From Microbacterium sp. 1.5R (lineage in GTDB: Bacteria; Actinomycetota; Actinomycetes; Actinomycetales; Microbacteriaceae), in the NCBI RefSeq assembly GCF_001889265.1, contig NZ_CP018151.1, positions 1,736,001 to 1,800,000 of the forward strand: a stretch of 64,000 nucleotides of DNA, written 5' to 3'. The stretch's first letter is position 1, and every line of letters starts with the position of its first letter. The notes beneath the pieces were generated by a model. The model did no database searches and was not told the DNA's origin. It worked only from the letters and a program-made list of their open reading frames with translations. This document shows, piece after piece, positions 44,017-52,154 of the stretch. The position numbers were made by a program, and so were the translations under genes.

Positions 44017-45126
44017 TCACCAGGGCGTACCCCTCAGATCGACGTCCCCCGGCGGCCATCGCGAGTCGGATGCGTCGTAGATGAGTATGGGAGCTCCGAA
44101 GGGCTCGGTCGCGTCGGAACCGTCGGCGATCGATATGTGACGTTCTAGCGCGCGGATCCGCCTCCAGCCGGTGCTCTCATAGAAAGGCACGACCGCCTCA
44201 CGGCATCCGAGGTATCCGAAGTCGACCCGCGCGTCGTTCCGCATCGCCTGCTGGGCACGCGCCATCACCCGTCGCCCGACCCCACTGCCGCGCCAGTCGG
44301 AATGCACGAGGACTCCCCCGGTTCCGGCGACGACGATCTCGTGGCCGCCTGCACTGATCGTGCGTCGCTGAAAGCCGACATGCGCGATCACGATCCGGCC
44401 GATCGACAGCATCACATGAACATGCGCCGGCGAATACCCGTACGGGCGGTCAGGATTCCAGGCGCCGTGCGTCACGCGGTACTCGGAGTCGAAGAGTTTG
44501 CCGAGCGCTGACAACTGCGATGTGGAAAGATCCTGATGCTCGACGAGCTCGGTGCGTTCGACTGGGGTGTGCTCGGTCCCGAGGTCGCGGACCGTGATGA
44601 GGGTGCGACCGTGCTCGCTGACGCGGCCCGATCGGCCCGAATCCACGAACCCCAGCTTGTCGAGCACGCGACGCGAACTCACGTTCCACTCCCAGACTCC
44701 CGCCCACGCACGGCGATAGCCCGCTTCGGCAGCCCACCGCAGGACCGCCGTCGCGGCCTCCGTGGCATATCCGCGATTGTGCACGGCCTGGAGGAGCTCG
44801 AACGCTACCTCGGGCTCCTGATCGTTGCCGTTCGCGTCGAAGACGAGCCCGCAGTATCCGTAAACCTCCCCTGACACCGCGTCCTCCACTGTGAGCAGGC
44901 TCGATCGCTCCGAGGCCGGATCGGTGATGTGCGCGGCGATGTCGGACGCCGTCGGGTGTCCGGCTGCGTCCAGCTTCCGGTGCGCCGGCACGCGCTCATC
45001 CCGCTCGGTCCAGAGCGTGTGGAAGACGGTCGCGTCGGTGGCGGTCTGCGGCCGAAGGATCAGGCGCGCCGTCCGCAGGCGACCAGAAAGGGGTCTTGCG
45101 CCCGCTCGGCCGGATGTGTTCGTCAC
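44017..45126 (-). CDS. Tandem GNAT acetyltransferase (two fused domains)
   Basis: 369-residue protein with two GNAT domains. Domain 1 (about 15-185) is RimJ/RimL-like, with LRTARLILRP, QAVHNRGYATEAATAVL and WNVSSRRVLDKLGF. Domain 2 (about 195-345) resembles AAC(2')/NodA-type acetyltransferases, with GVLVHSDWRGSGVGRRVMARA and VPFYESTGW. GTG at 45126 is the likely start; a longer upstream frame overlaps the ArsR gene. Two complete acetyl-CoA sites suggest a broad or bifunctional acetylating enzyme, possibly antibiotic modifying. It points toward the dif-like site. Confidence 0.82.
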   Translation of the reverse strand: MTNTSGRAGARPLSGRLRTARLILRPQTATDATVFHTLWTERDERVPAHRKLDAAGHPTASDIAAHITDPASERSSLLTVEDAVSGEVYGYCGLVFDANGNDQEPEVAFELLQAVHNRGYATEAATAVLRWAAEAGYRRAWAGVWEWNVSSRRVLDKLGFVDSGRSGRVSEHGRTLITVRDLGTEHTPVERTELVEHQDLSTSQLSALGKLFDSEYRVTHGAWNPDRPYGYSPAHVHVMLSIGRIVIAHVGFQRRTISAGGHEIVVAGTGGVLVHSDWRGSGVGRRVMARAQQAMRNDARVDFGYLGCREAVVPFYESTGWRRIRALERHISIADGSDATEPFGAPILIYDASDSRWPPGDVDLRGTPW

Positions 45127-45164
45127 GGGGCCTCGGGGTTCTCGGCCGCTAGCGTGTCGATCAT
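45123..45164 (-). other. 13-codon mini-ORF bridging arsR and the tandem GNAT
   Basis: ATG at 45164 overlaps the arsR stop (ATGA) and reads MIDTLAAENPEAP. Its own stop overlaps the GTG of the GNAT gene (GTGA). It could be a coupling peptide that passes ribosomes on, or the relic start of an SRPBCC/AHSA1 gene that often follows such ArsR genes. Too short to call a gene. Confidence 0.4.
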
Positions 45165-45493
45165 CGGGGCTCCTCCAGTCCTGCAGCGACCACTTCGAGT
45201 CGATCGGTACGGGAATCCCAGATTCGGCGCTGAGCGTCGAGCCAGTCCCCCACTGTGGCGAGTCGATCGCGGTCGAGGCTGCAGGTGCGCACGCGTCCGC
45301 GCTTGGTCGTGCGGATGAGACCATTCCCCTCCAGCGTGCGCACGTGCTTCATGAAAGAGGGCAGCGTGATCGCGAACGACTTCGCCAACTCCCCCACGCT
45401 CGCCGGACCCGATCCGAGAATCCGGATCACCTCCCGCCGCGTCGGGTCTGCGAGCGCGAGGAATACTCCGTTCACGCCGTCATGGTTAGCCAT
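45161..45493 (-). CDS. ArsR-family winged-helix regulator
   Basis: 110-residue ArsR/SmtB-type repressor. The winged HTH covers most of the chain: FLALADPTRREVIRILGSG, SVGELAKSFAITLPSFMKHVRTLEGNGLI and the wing TTKRGRVRTCSLD. The metal-binding Cys pair of ArsR/SmtB is absent, and the sequence fits the metal-independent subgroup usually found next to AHSA1/SRPBCC genes. No such partner remains; a mini-ORF and a GNAT follow instead. TACTTT ends five bases before the ATG. Confidence 0.88.
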   Translation of the reverse strand: MANHDGVNGVFLALADPTRREVIRILGSGPASVGELAKSFAITLPSFMKHVRTLEGNGLIRTTKRGRVRTCSLDRDRLATVGDWLDAQRRIWDSRTDRLEVVAAGLEEPR

Positions 45494-45520
45494 AGATGAA
45501 AGTATTCTGCACCTGGACGG

Positions 45521-46066
45521 TTAGCGCAAGGGCAAAGTGTCGCGGTGTCGCACCATGCACACGAGGGCCTCGCGATCCTCCCAGGATTCGACACGCAGGA
45601 AGTCCCGGGATTCATACAGACGGATCGCCGCATCACGCCAATGCCAGACGGACAGCCGGACAGGGGAACCCGCGACCTCCAGGGCGGCATCGAGCAGAGC
45701 ACCGCCGACGCCTCGTCCCCGCACGCTCGGATCCGTCCAGAACCTCTTGACCTCTGCTTCTCCGGCGACCGGCCGGATGACGACCACTCCCACGGGCTGA
45801 TCGTCCAGCTCCGCGATGAGCACAACGCACCCGGCGTACGCCAGAGCGGGGTCATCAGCCTCCTGCCTGTACCGCGGCGGCAGCGAGCCGGGCGGGGAGG
45901 GCACTGCGATCCCGTGCTCTCGCTTCTCGTCCTCGGTCTGCAGGAGATACGTCCGCACGAGATGGGTCACCGCAACCGCGTCGGAACCGTGCAGGTTCGT
46001 CGGCCGGATGCGGACAGAGGCGCGCTCGGGGCGTATGAGTGTGTCGAGATCAGGCTCTTCGGTCAC
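45521..46066 (-). CDS. GNAT family N-acetyltransferase
   Basis: 181-residue GNAT. VVLIAELDDQPVGVVVIRP forms the central strands, FWTDPSVRGRGVGGALL is the acetyl-CoA motif A, and WHWRDAAIRLYESRDF is motif B. About 60 N-terminal residues precede the core. The substrate is unknown. Start is GTG at 46066; CAGAAT ends six bases upstream. It lies between arsR and a VOC gene, all on the minus strand with short gaps. Confidence 0.85.
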   Translation of the reverse strand: MTEEPDLDTLIRPERASVRIRPTNLHGSDAVAVTHLVRTYLLQTEDEKREHGIAVPSPPGSLPPRYRQEADDPALAYAGCVVLIAELDDQPVGVVVIRPVAGEAEVKRFWTDPSVRGRGVGGALLDAALEVAGSPVRLSVWHWRDAAIRLYESRDFLRVESWEDREALVCMVRHRDTLPLR

Positions 46067-46081
46067 AGGTTCATTCTGCCC

Positions 46082-46450
46082 TCAGCGCGAGGACCAGACG
46101 CCGAGCTCATTGCCGCTGGGGTCGAGGAAGTGCAGACGGCGGCCGCCCGGGAACTCATACGGACCTTGCACGACCGCACCGCCGGCCTCGGTGATCGCCA
46201 CCTGGGTGGCATCCAGATCGTCGGAGTACAACAGCACGAGAGGGCCGCCGGGCGGGCGTCCCTGATCGGAGAGGAGCAGTCCGCCGACTTCGGATCCGTC
46301 GCCTGTGGGTGAGGCAATGCCTGCATAGGCGGGACCGTAGTCGACGAAGACCCAGCCGAAGGCGTCGCGGTAGAACCGCTTCGCCGTCTCGAGATCATTG
46401 ACGACGAGTTCGACGTAGTTGATGGCGTGGTGCACGGGTGCGGGTGTCAT
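46082..46450 (-). CDS. VOC family protein
   Basis: 122-residue glyoxalase-fold protein. HHAINYVELVVNDLETAKRFY and LVLLYSDDLDATQVAITEAGG start its two units, with LHFLDPSGNELGVWS at the end, typical of small VOC proteins. It is not closely similar to the VOC protein at 39769. The ATG at 46450 follows TAGCGT by six bases, so a leaderless message is likely. Function beyond the fold is unknown. Confidence 0.88.
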   Translation of the reverse strand: MTPAPVHHAINYVELVVNDLETAKRFYRDAFGWVFVDYGPAYAGIASPTGDGSEVGGLLLSDQGRPPGGPLVLLYSDDLDATQVAITEAGGAVVQGPYEFPGGRRLHFLDPSGNELGVWSSR

Positions 46451-46546
46451 GCGGCCACGCTAGCGACAGCATCCGACATGCGCCAGACAACCGAGCGGGC
46501 GGGCTGCGCGACAGTCGAGGTCGCGACCAGGAGTACCGTGGGAGGA

Positions 46547-47872
46547 GTGCATCAGGTTCCCCGCTCCCCCGTGACCGCCCCGGGATGGAGAGCCTGGCTC
46601 ATCTGGGGTGTCGGCGTCGCGGCGTACGTCCTGGCGATCACGAACCGCACCTCCCTCGGCGCCGTCGGGGTGGAGGCCGCGGATCGATTCCAGGCCGACG
46701 CGTCGACCCTCGCGCTGTTCGCCGTCGTCCAACTCGCCGTCTACGGCGGGATGCAGATACCGATCGGCATCCTGCTCGACCGCTTCGGCTCGCGCCCGAT
46801 CATGACGATCGGCATGCTGCTCATGGCCGCAGGCCAGCTCACCATGGCCCTCTCCCCCGGCATCGGCATCGCGATCTTCGCGCGCATCCTGCTCGGCGCC
46901 GGTGACGCGGCGATCTTCCCGGCCGTGCTGCGGCTCGTGGCCACGTGGTTCCCTGCCCAGCGCGGGCCGATCATGGTCCAGTTCACCGGCATCATCGGGC
47001 AGGCGGGACAGTTGATCGCACTCGTGCCCCTCGCCGCCCTCCTGCACGCGACGACGTGGACGATCACCTTCGGCAGCATCGCGGGCCTCGGCGTGCTGTT
47101 CACCATTCTCGTCGCGCTCGTCATCCGCAATCACCCGGCGGAGCGTGGGGCCGACGTGACGGTCAACACCGACACGGGTGTCATCCGCGTCGTCACGTCG
47201 GCGATCGGCACCGGTGTCGGCATCCGCGCCGCATGGGCGCACCCCGGCACCCGCCTCGCGTTCTGGTCGCACTTCACGACACCTTTCGCGGGCACGGCGT
47301 TCATCCTCCTCTGGGGAATGCCCTTCCTGACCGCAGCGCAGGGGCTGGACACGGCGCATGCTGCGGGCATCATCTCGGTGTACGTGATCGCCGGAATGGC
47401 ACTGGGCCCCATCATCGGAGACCTCTCGCGTCGGCTGCCGAATCAGCGTTCGCTCGCACTCGTCCTTCCGGCCGTCGGGGTGCAGGTCGTCGCATGGGTC
47501 GCCGTCCTCGCCCTGCCCGAACCGGCTCCGCTCTGGCTGCTCTACGTCCTCGCCGTGGCGCTCGCGACGGGAGGCCCGGCGAGCATGATCGCCTTCGACC
47601 ACGCGCGCACGCACAACCCCTCGCATCGTCTCAGCACGGCCACAGGAGTGACGAATGCCGGTGGCTTCATCGCCGCTCTCATCGCGATCTTCCTCATCGG
47701 TCTCGCACTCGACCTGCAGGGCGCGGGGACGCCGGAGACCTACTCGCTGGAGGCGTTCCGAGTGGCGTTCCTCATGCCCATCCCGCTGTGGATCCTCGGT
47801 GTCACCTTCATCGTGATCGAACGCAAGCGCACCCGCATCCGGATGGGGCTGGATCCTGAGCGGCGACGCTGA
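46547..47872 (+). CDS. MFS transporter
   Basis: 441-residue major facilitator with twelve predicted helices. The loop 2-3 motif reads IGILLDRFGSRPIM (GxLaDrxGrkxxl type), and FARILLGAGDAAIFPAVLRLVATWFP fills helices 4-5. It belongs to the broad nitrate/phthalate-like or drug-type MFS; the substrate is unknown. GTG at 46547 is chosen because TACCGT ends seven bases before it. It is one of few plus-strand genes right of the dif-like site, and its two CTCCCCC sites still follow the right-arm polarity. Confidence 0.88.
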   Translation: MHQVPRSPVTAPGWRAWLIWGVGVAAYVLAITNRTSLGAVGVEAADRFQADASTLALFAVVQLAVYGGMQIPIGILLDRFGSRPIMTIGMLLMAAGQLTMALSPGIGIAIFARILLGAGDAAIFPAVLRLVATWFPAQRGPIMVQFTGIIGQAGQLIALVPLAALLHATTWTITFGSIAGLGVLFTILVALVIRNHPAERGADVTVNTDTGVIRVVTSAIGTGVGIRAAWAHPGTRLAFWSHFTTPFAGTAFILLWGMPFLTAAQGLDTAHAAGIISVYVIAGMALGPIIGDLSRRLPNQRSLALVLPAVGVQVVAWVAVLALPEPAPLWLLYVLAVALATGGPASMIAFDHARTHNPSHRLSTATGVTNAGGFIAALIAIFLIGLALDLQGAGTPETYSLEAFRVAFLMPIPLWILGVTFIVIERKRTRIRMGLDPERRR

Positions 47873-47892
47873 GGAATCCTAGGATGGTGCTC

Positions 47893-48107
47893 ATGCCCCC
47901 GAGCTTCACCTTCTCGAACGAGGACTCGGAATCGGAATCGGAATCGGAAGGATGCTCGTGCAGGGCATCGTCGATGATCTGCAGGGGACCTCGACCGTGA
48001 AGCGCATCATGCTCGCCACCAGCGATGCGGACGGCCTCTACGCGAAGTTCGGCTTCTCCGAGCCGGAGGGACCGAGCCGGTACATGATCAGGCCCATGTC
48101 GCGATGA
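47893..48107 (+). pseudogene. GNAT acetyltransferase remnant with internal deletion
   Basis: One frame from ATG 47893 reads MPPSFTFSNED, like the N-terminus of a GNAT family. A second frame, entered through GGAATC repeats, reads GIGRMLVQGIVDDLQG and ends GLYAKFGFSEPEGPSRYM (stop 48105-48107), which is the acetyl-CoA motif and C-terminus of the same family. The roughly 70 residues expected in between are missing, and the two parts are out of frame. The best reading is a gene destroyed by an internal deletion at or within the repeat. A short ORF starting at ATG 47952 could still be translated but lacks the fold. Confidence 0.7.
47928..47949. repeat. GGAATC hexamer repeat at the GNAT deletion junction
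   Basis: Three full copies of GGAATC (47928-47945) are followed by a partial GGAA. The tract separates the N-terminal and C-terminal remnants of the broken GNAT gene and is the probable deletion or slippage point. Confidence 0.75.
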
Positions 48108-48123
48108 GACGGCCTCGAGCGAT

Positions 48124-48879
48124 TCAGCGCCCTGGGCGCCGCAACGGCGTCCAGCCGAACGGCACCGGGCCGTCGAACGCTGCTCTCTCCTGGTCGGCGC
48201 GCGTCGACCACCCCTGAGCTTCTCCCGGAGTCTCATACGCGCCGCGCGCGACTCGAAGCCCGACGTCCTCATGGTGCATGCGGGGTCCTCCCCCGCGACG
48301 CACCGAGGCGCGGACGCTCCACGAATCGTCTGCGAAGCCGCCCCCGCGGAACACGCGATAGTCGTCGTATCGCGCGGGATCCAGCAGATCCCAGCACCAC
48401 TCCCACACGTTGCCGAGCATGTCGAACAGCCCGTTGAGGTTGGGCAGCTTGCCGCCGACCTCCTGGGGAGCCGACACACCGTCGCCACTCGTCCACGCGG
48501 CCTCGGCGAGAGGTGCATGGTGCGGCCCCGTCGACCCTGCCCGGCACGCGTACTCCCATTCGGCTTCAGTCGGGAGACGATAGCCGTCTGCGGTCACGTC
48601 CCACGTGACGCCCTCGCCGTCGAATCGGTAGACCGGGTCGAATCCCTCCCACTCCGATGCGGCGTTGCAGAAGTGGATCGCGCGCAACCAGCTCAGGTCC
48701 GCGGCCGGTCGACGGGGATGGCGTGAGGAGATCGGAAGGATCTCCGCCAGCTGCTCCTCGGTGATCGGGAAGACGCCGATCTCGAAATCCTCGAGACTGA
48801 CGGTGCGTTCCACCTTTCGGCGCGCATCATGCAGTGTGACCGACCCGCCCCGGATCGGTCGCATCTCGATATCGGTCAC
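48124..48879 (-). CDS. FGE-sulfatase (SUMF1) fold protein lacking the catalytic cysteines
   Basis: 251-residue protein of the formylglycine-generating-enzyme fold: RPIRGGSVTLHD, YRLPTEAEWEYACRAG, GLFDMLGNVWEWCWDLL, RVFRGGGF and a C-terminal VGLRVAR. In true FGE two Cys lie in the segment after RGG(S/G); here that segment reads SVRASVRRGG and has none, so sulfatase activation is unlikely. A binding or regulatory role is possible. The GTG start at 48879 overlaps the stop of the SGNH hydrolase gene by four bases, making a two-gene operon. Confidence 0.85.
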   Translation of the reverse strand: MTDIEMRPIRGGSVTLHDARRKVERTVSLEDFEIGVFPITEEQLAEILPISSRHPRRPAADLSWLRAIHFCNAASEWEGFDPVYRFDGEGVTWDVTADGYRLPTEAEWEYACRAGSTGPHHAPLAEAAWTSGDGVSAPQEVGGKLPNLNGLFDMLGNVWEWCWDLLDPARYDDYRVFRGGGFADDSWSVRASVRRGGGPRMHHEDVGLRVARGAYETPGEAQGWSTRADQERAAFDGPVPFGWTPLRRPGR

Positions 48880-49634
48880 GCCTGCGGCACCCTCTCGACC
48901 CAGTCGGGGTACTTCGCGGCACGTCCGTCACCGGACGAGGTGCGCGTGACGCGTCGCCTGACCCACGGGCCGACGAACTCTCGATAGTAGGCGAGCCCCG
49001 CGGGGCCACCCGCGGTGAGGGCTGTCGGTGACCACCAGGTCGACGGAGGCTCGTAGCCCAGCCCCTGCAGCACCCGTGCGGCGACTCGGTGGTGACCGGC
49101 GGCGTTCATGTGCAGGCGGTCCTCGGACCAGTACTTCGCATCTGCCAACTCGCGGTCGGGCCAGTTCAATGCGCGCACGACATCGTCGCGCCCTTCGACG
49201 CGTCGAAGCACGGCATCCGAGAGCTGGTCGCCTCGCCGCTGCACGAGCGATCCCATCGGGAGCTGGCCGCTCGGATTCGCTCCGGAGAGGAGGATCAGGG
49301 TGACGCCTTCTTCGTCGCAGCGGCGCAGGACCCGGCTGAACGCGTCAGCGATGTGCTCGAGGTCGGTCCGCGGCCGCAGCATGTCGTTGCCTCCGCCGTT
49401 GAACGACAGGTGGGTCGGGCTCAGCGCGAGCGCCGGCTCCAGCTGCTGCTCGACGATCGGCCAAGCCAGCTTGCCGCGGATGGCGAGGTTGGCATAGCTG
49501 ATCGAATGGCCGGCGGCATCGGCCCACCCCTGAGCCACGAGATCGGCCCAGCCTCGCTCGCGGCCGTCGGGCAGCACATCACCCACTCCCTCGGTGAAGG
49601 AATCTCCGATGGCCACATAGCGAACGTCTGTCAC
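48876..49634 (-). CDS. SGNH/GDSL hydrolase (paralogue of 17853-18680)
   Basis: 252-residue SGNH hydrolase. YVAIGDSFTEGVGD has the nucleophile Ser, NLAIRGKLAWP the block II Gly, FNGGGNDMLRP the block III Asn, and EDRLHMNAAGHHRVA the catalytic Asp/His. These blocks are nearly identical to those of the protein at 17853-18680, so the two are paralogues. No signal peptide. GTG at 49634 follows TAGGCT by six bases. It is co-transcribed with the downstream FGE-fold gene. Confidence 0.88.
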   Translation of the reverse strand: MTDVRYVAIGDSFTEGVGDVLPDGRERGWADLVAQGWADAAGHSISYANLAIRGKLAWPIVEQQLEPALALSPTHLSFNGGGNDMLRPRTDLEHIADAFSRVLRRCDEEGVTLILLSGANPSGQLPMGSLVQRRGDQLSDAVLRRVEGRDDVVRALNWPDRELADAKYWSEDRLHMNAAGHHRVAARVLQGLGYEPPSTWWSPTALTAGGPAGLAYYREFVGPWVRRRVTRTSSGDGRAAKYPDWVERVPQA

Positions 49635-49671
49635 CTCGACAGCCTATTCCCGCTCGTCGACACCAGGCGCA

Positions 49672-51024
49672 TCAGCGGTCGTCGAGCGCCATCCCGCCGC
49701 GATCGACCAGGCCCCACGCCGCCGCGGCCGCGACCACGAAGCACGCGCCGAACACCGCGAACAGCACCGGCGCGCCCCCGGCGACGAGCACGACCGGCAC
49801 TGCGAGCGGAGCGATGATGGACGCGATACGCCCCACTCCGGCGGCCCAGCCCGCGCCGGTGCCGCGAAGCGAGGTCGGGTAGATCTCCGGTGTGACCGCG
49901 TACAGCGCACCCCATGCGCCCAGGTTGAAGAACGAGAGAGCCATGCCCGAGGCGATGATCGCGGCTTCGGTCGTCGACGTGCCGAAGAAGACGGCCGAGA
50001 CCGCCGAGCCGATCAGGAAGACCGACAGCGTCGTGCGTCGACCCCACACCTCGATGAGCCACGCGGCGACGGCGTAACCCGGAAGCTGCGCGAGCGTGAT
50101 GATGAGAGTGAAACCGAAAGAGCGGACGAGATCGAAGCCTGCATCGACCAGGATGCTGGGGATCCAGATGAAGGCGCCGTAGTACGCGAAATTCACGCAC
50201 AGCCAGACGACCCATAGACACAGGGTGCGCACGCGGAACTCGCCGTTCCACAGTGTCGTCAGACGAGCTCGCGTCGTCACGGCGATCGCCCGCGACATCG
50301 GCTCGCGTCTGATCGCAGGCCCCGGCTCGACACCGGCGTCGGCCTCGAACGCCGAGACGATGCGATCGGCCTCGGCGATGCGCCCGCGCGACGCGAGCCA
50401 CCGAGGCGATTCCGGCAGTCCCCAGCGCACGATCAGTGCGTAGACCGCGGGGATCGCGCCGAGGGCGAACGCCCAGCGCCAGCCGGCGTCGGACGCGGGG
50501 ATCACGAAGAAGCCGATCAGTGCGGCCGCCGTCCATCCCACCGCCCAGAACGCCTCGAGTATGACGATCAGTCGGCCTCTGATGCGCGCCGGCGCGAACT
50601 CGCTCACGTACGTCGACGCCACGGGAAGCTCGGCGCCGAGCCCCAGCCCCACCAGGAAGCGCAGCACGAGAAGCGCGGCGAGGCCGCTCACGAGCGCACT
50701 CGCTCCGGTGGCGATGCCGTAGATGAGCAACGTCAGAGCGAAGACCTGGCGCCGTCCGAGCCGGTCGGCGAGAAGTCCGCCCAGCGTTGCGCCGATCGCC
50801 ATTCCGATGAAGCCGACGGAGGCGATCCACCCGGCATCCGCCTTCGTCAGGCCCCACTGCTGGGTGAGTGCGGCGAGGATGAACGAGATGAGTCCCACGT
50901 CCATCGCATCCAGAGCCCACCCCACGCCTGATCCTGTGAGCAGACGAAGGTGGCGGCGCGTGAACGGAAGCTCATCGAGACGCCCGGCGATGGACGCCCG
51001 GCTCGGCAGCGCGGTGTTGGCCAT
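49672..51024 (-). CDS. MFS transporter, sugar-porter/AAHS-like
   Basis: 450-residue major facilitator with twelve helices. Family motifs are GGLLADRLGRRQVF (loop 2-3), RFLVGLGLGAELPVASTYVSEF (helix 4-5 with the sugar-porter style Glu), LPESPRWL before the central loop, and PEIYPTSLRGTG in the second half. These features suggest uptake of an organic acid, sugar or aromatic compound; the substrate is not predictable. The ATG at 51024 has TACGAT ending six bases upstream, and GAGGGG directly adjoining. Confidence 0.88.
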   Translation of the reverse strand: MANTALPSRASIAGRLDELPFTRRHLRLLTGSGVGWALDAMDVGLISFILAALTQQWGLTKADAGWIASVGFIGMAIGATLGGLLADRLGRRQVFALTLLIYGIATGASALVSGLAALLVLRFLVGLGLGAELPVASTYVSEFAPARIRGRLIVILEAFWAVGWTAAALIGFFVIPASDAGWRWAFALGAIPAVYALIVRWGLPESPRWLASRGRIAEADRIVSAFEADAGVEPGPAIRREPMSRAIAVTTRARLTTLWNGEFRVRTLCLWVVWLCVNFAYYGAFIWIPSILVDAGFDLVRSFGFTLIITLAQLPGYAVAAWLIEVWGRRTTLSVFLIGSAVSAVFFGTSTTEAAIIASGMALSFFNLGAWGALYAVTPEIYPTSLRGTGAGWAAGVGRIASIIAPLAVPVVLVAGGAPVLFAVFGACFVVAAAAAWGLVDRGGMALDDR

Positions 51025-51066
51025 CCCCTCATCGTAGAGGGGAGCGCCGCGCTGCCGAGTCCCGCG

Positions 51067-52101
51067 TCAGTCCTGGGCGGCCAGCAGCTTGCGCACCCGA
51101 GGGATGACCTCGGACCCGTAGAGCTCGATGCTGCGCATCATCGAGTCGTGCGACAGCGTGCCGGTGGCGTACTTCATGTCGAATCGCCCGAGTCCGAGCG
51201 TCGTGACGGTGTCGGCGATCTTGGCCGCGACCCGGTCGGGAGAACCGACGTAGAGGGCACCCGCGGGACCGACGTCGTTCTGGAACCGCGCCCGGCTGTA
51301 GGGAGGCCACCCGCGCTCGCGACCGATGGTGTTGTTCATCGCCTCGAAACCGGAGTACGCGGCCTCCCACGCTTCCTCGTCGGTGTCGGCGATGTGACCA
51401 GGCGAGTGCACCGCGATCGGATGCGACGTCGTGCCGAAGGATGCGATCGAGCGGTGGTAGAGGTCGACGAACTGACGGAATCGCCCCGCAGGACCTCCGA
51501 TGATCGCGAGCATCAGGCCCAGTCCGTGGCGGGCGACCCGCACGACGGATTCGGGGCTGCCGCCGACACCCACCCAGGTGCGCAGACCGTTCTCCGTCTT
51601 CGGGAAGACATTCGCGTTCTCGAGCGATGCGCGCATCGAGCCGGACCAGGTCACCGGCTCCTCCTTGAGGAGCTCGACGAAGAGGTCGAGCTTCTGCTCG
51701 AAGAGCGCGTCGTAGTCGCGGAGGTCGTATCCGAAGAGCGGGAAGGACTCGATGAACGATCCGCGCCCGAGCACGACCTCGGCGCGTCCGTTGGAGAGCG
51801 CGTCGAGTGTCGAGAACCGTTCGAAGACGCGCACCGGGTCGTCGGAGGAGAGCACGGTGACGGCGGTGCCGAGGCGGATGTTCTCTGTGCGCCCTGCGAT
51901 GGTGGCGAGCACCATCTCCGGGGACGACACCGCGAACTCCTCGCGGTGGTGCTCCCCCACACCGAAGAAGTCGACACCGACGCTGTCGGCTCGCTCCGCC
52001 TGCTCGACGATGTTGCGGATCGTCTGCGCGCCGGTCAGGAGCTCGCCGTCGTCGCCTCTCGTGATGTCTCCGAAGGTGTCCAGTCCGAACTCGATGCTCA
52101 T
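51067..52101 (-). CDS. LLM-class flavin-dependent oxidoreductase
   Basis: 344-residue luciferase-like TIM-barrel protein. IEFGLDTFGD opens the first strand, GVDFFGVGEHHREEFAVSSP is the classic HH-containing loop, TAVTVLSSDDPVRVFERF and EVVLGRGSFIESFPLFG follow, and a late YVGSPDRVAAKI is typical of the family. It would use FMNH2 or F420H2 on an unknown substrate. ATG at 52101 is preceded by AAAGGG. A 12-bp palindrome lies 14 bases upstream. Confidence 0.9.
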   Translation of the reverse strand: MSIEFGLDTFGDITRGDDGELLTGAQTIRNIVEQAERADSVGVDFFGVGEHHREEFAVSSPEMVLATIAGRTENIRLGTAVTVLSSDDPVRVFERFSTLDALSNGRAEVVLGRGSFIESFPLFGYDLRDYDALFEQKLDLFVELLKEEPVTWSGSMRASLENANVFPKTENGLRTWVGVGGSPESVVRVARHGLGLMLAIIGGPAGRFRQFVDLYHRSIASFGTTSHPIAVHSPGHIADTDEEAWEAAYSGFEAMNNTIGRERGWPPYSRARFQNDVGPAGALYVGSPDRVAAKIADTVTTLGLGRFDMKYATGTLSHDSMMRSIELYGSEVIPRVRKLLAAQD

Positions 52102-52114
52102 GTCAGCCCTTTCT

Positions 52115-52126
52115 ATTCAGCTGAAT
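52115..52126. promoter_or_regulatory. 12-bp palindrome upstream of the LLM gene
   Basis: ATTCAGCTGAAT is a perfect dyad in the short gap between the DUF885 stop and the LLM start. It could be an operator; no regulator gene is adjacent. Confidence 0.35.
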
Positions 52127-52154
52127 GAACAGCGCACACCGGCGCGGCATTCCC

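Noticed and set aside
45127..45324. Longer N-terminus for the tandem GNAT starting at 45324
   Set aside because: The extra 66 codons overlap arsR in another frame and show no family sequence; the coupled GTG at 45126 is better placed.
47952..48107. Independent 51-residue GNAT-like protein
   Set aside because: It lacks most of the fold, and an out-of-frame N-terminal piece of the same family lies just upstream, so decay of one gene is the simpler reading.
43496..48107. Genomic island or integrated element around the dif-like site
   Set aside because: The genes are small stand-alone enzymes with base composition like their surroundings; no integrase, transposase or second dif copy flanks them.
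48124..48879. Functional sulfatase-activating formylglycine-generating enzyme
   Set aside because: No Cys is found in the catalytic segment and no sulfatase is nearby.
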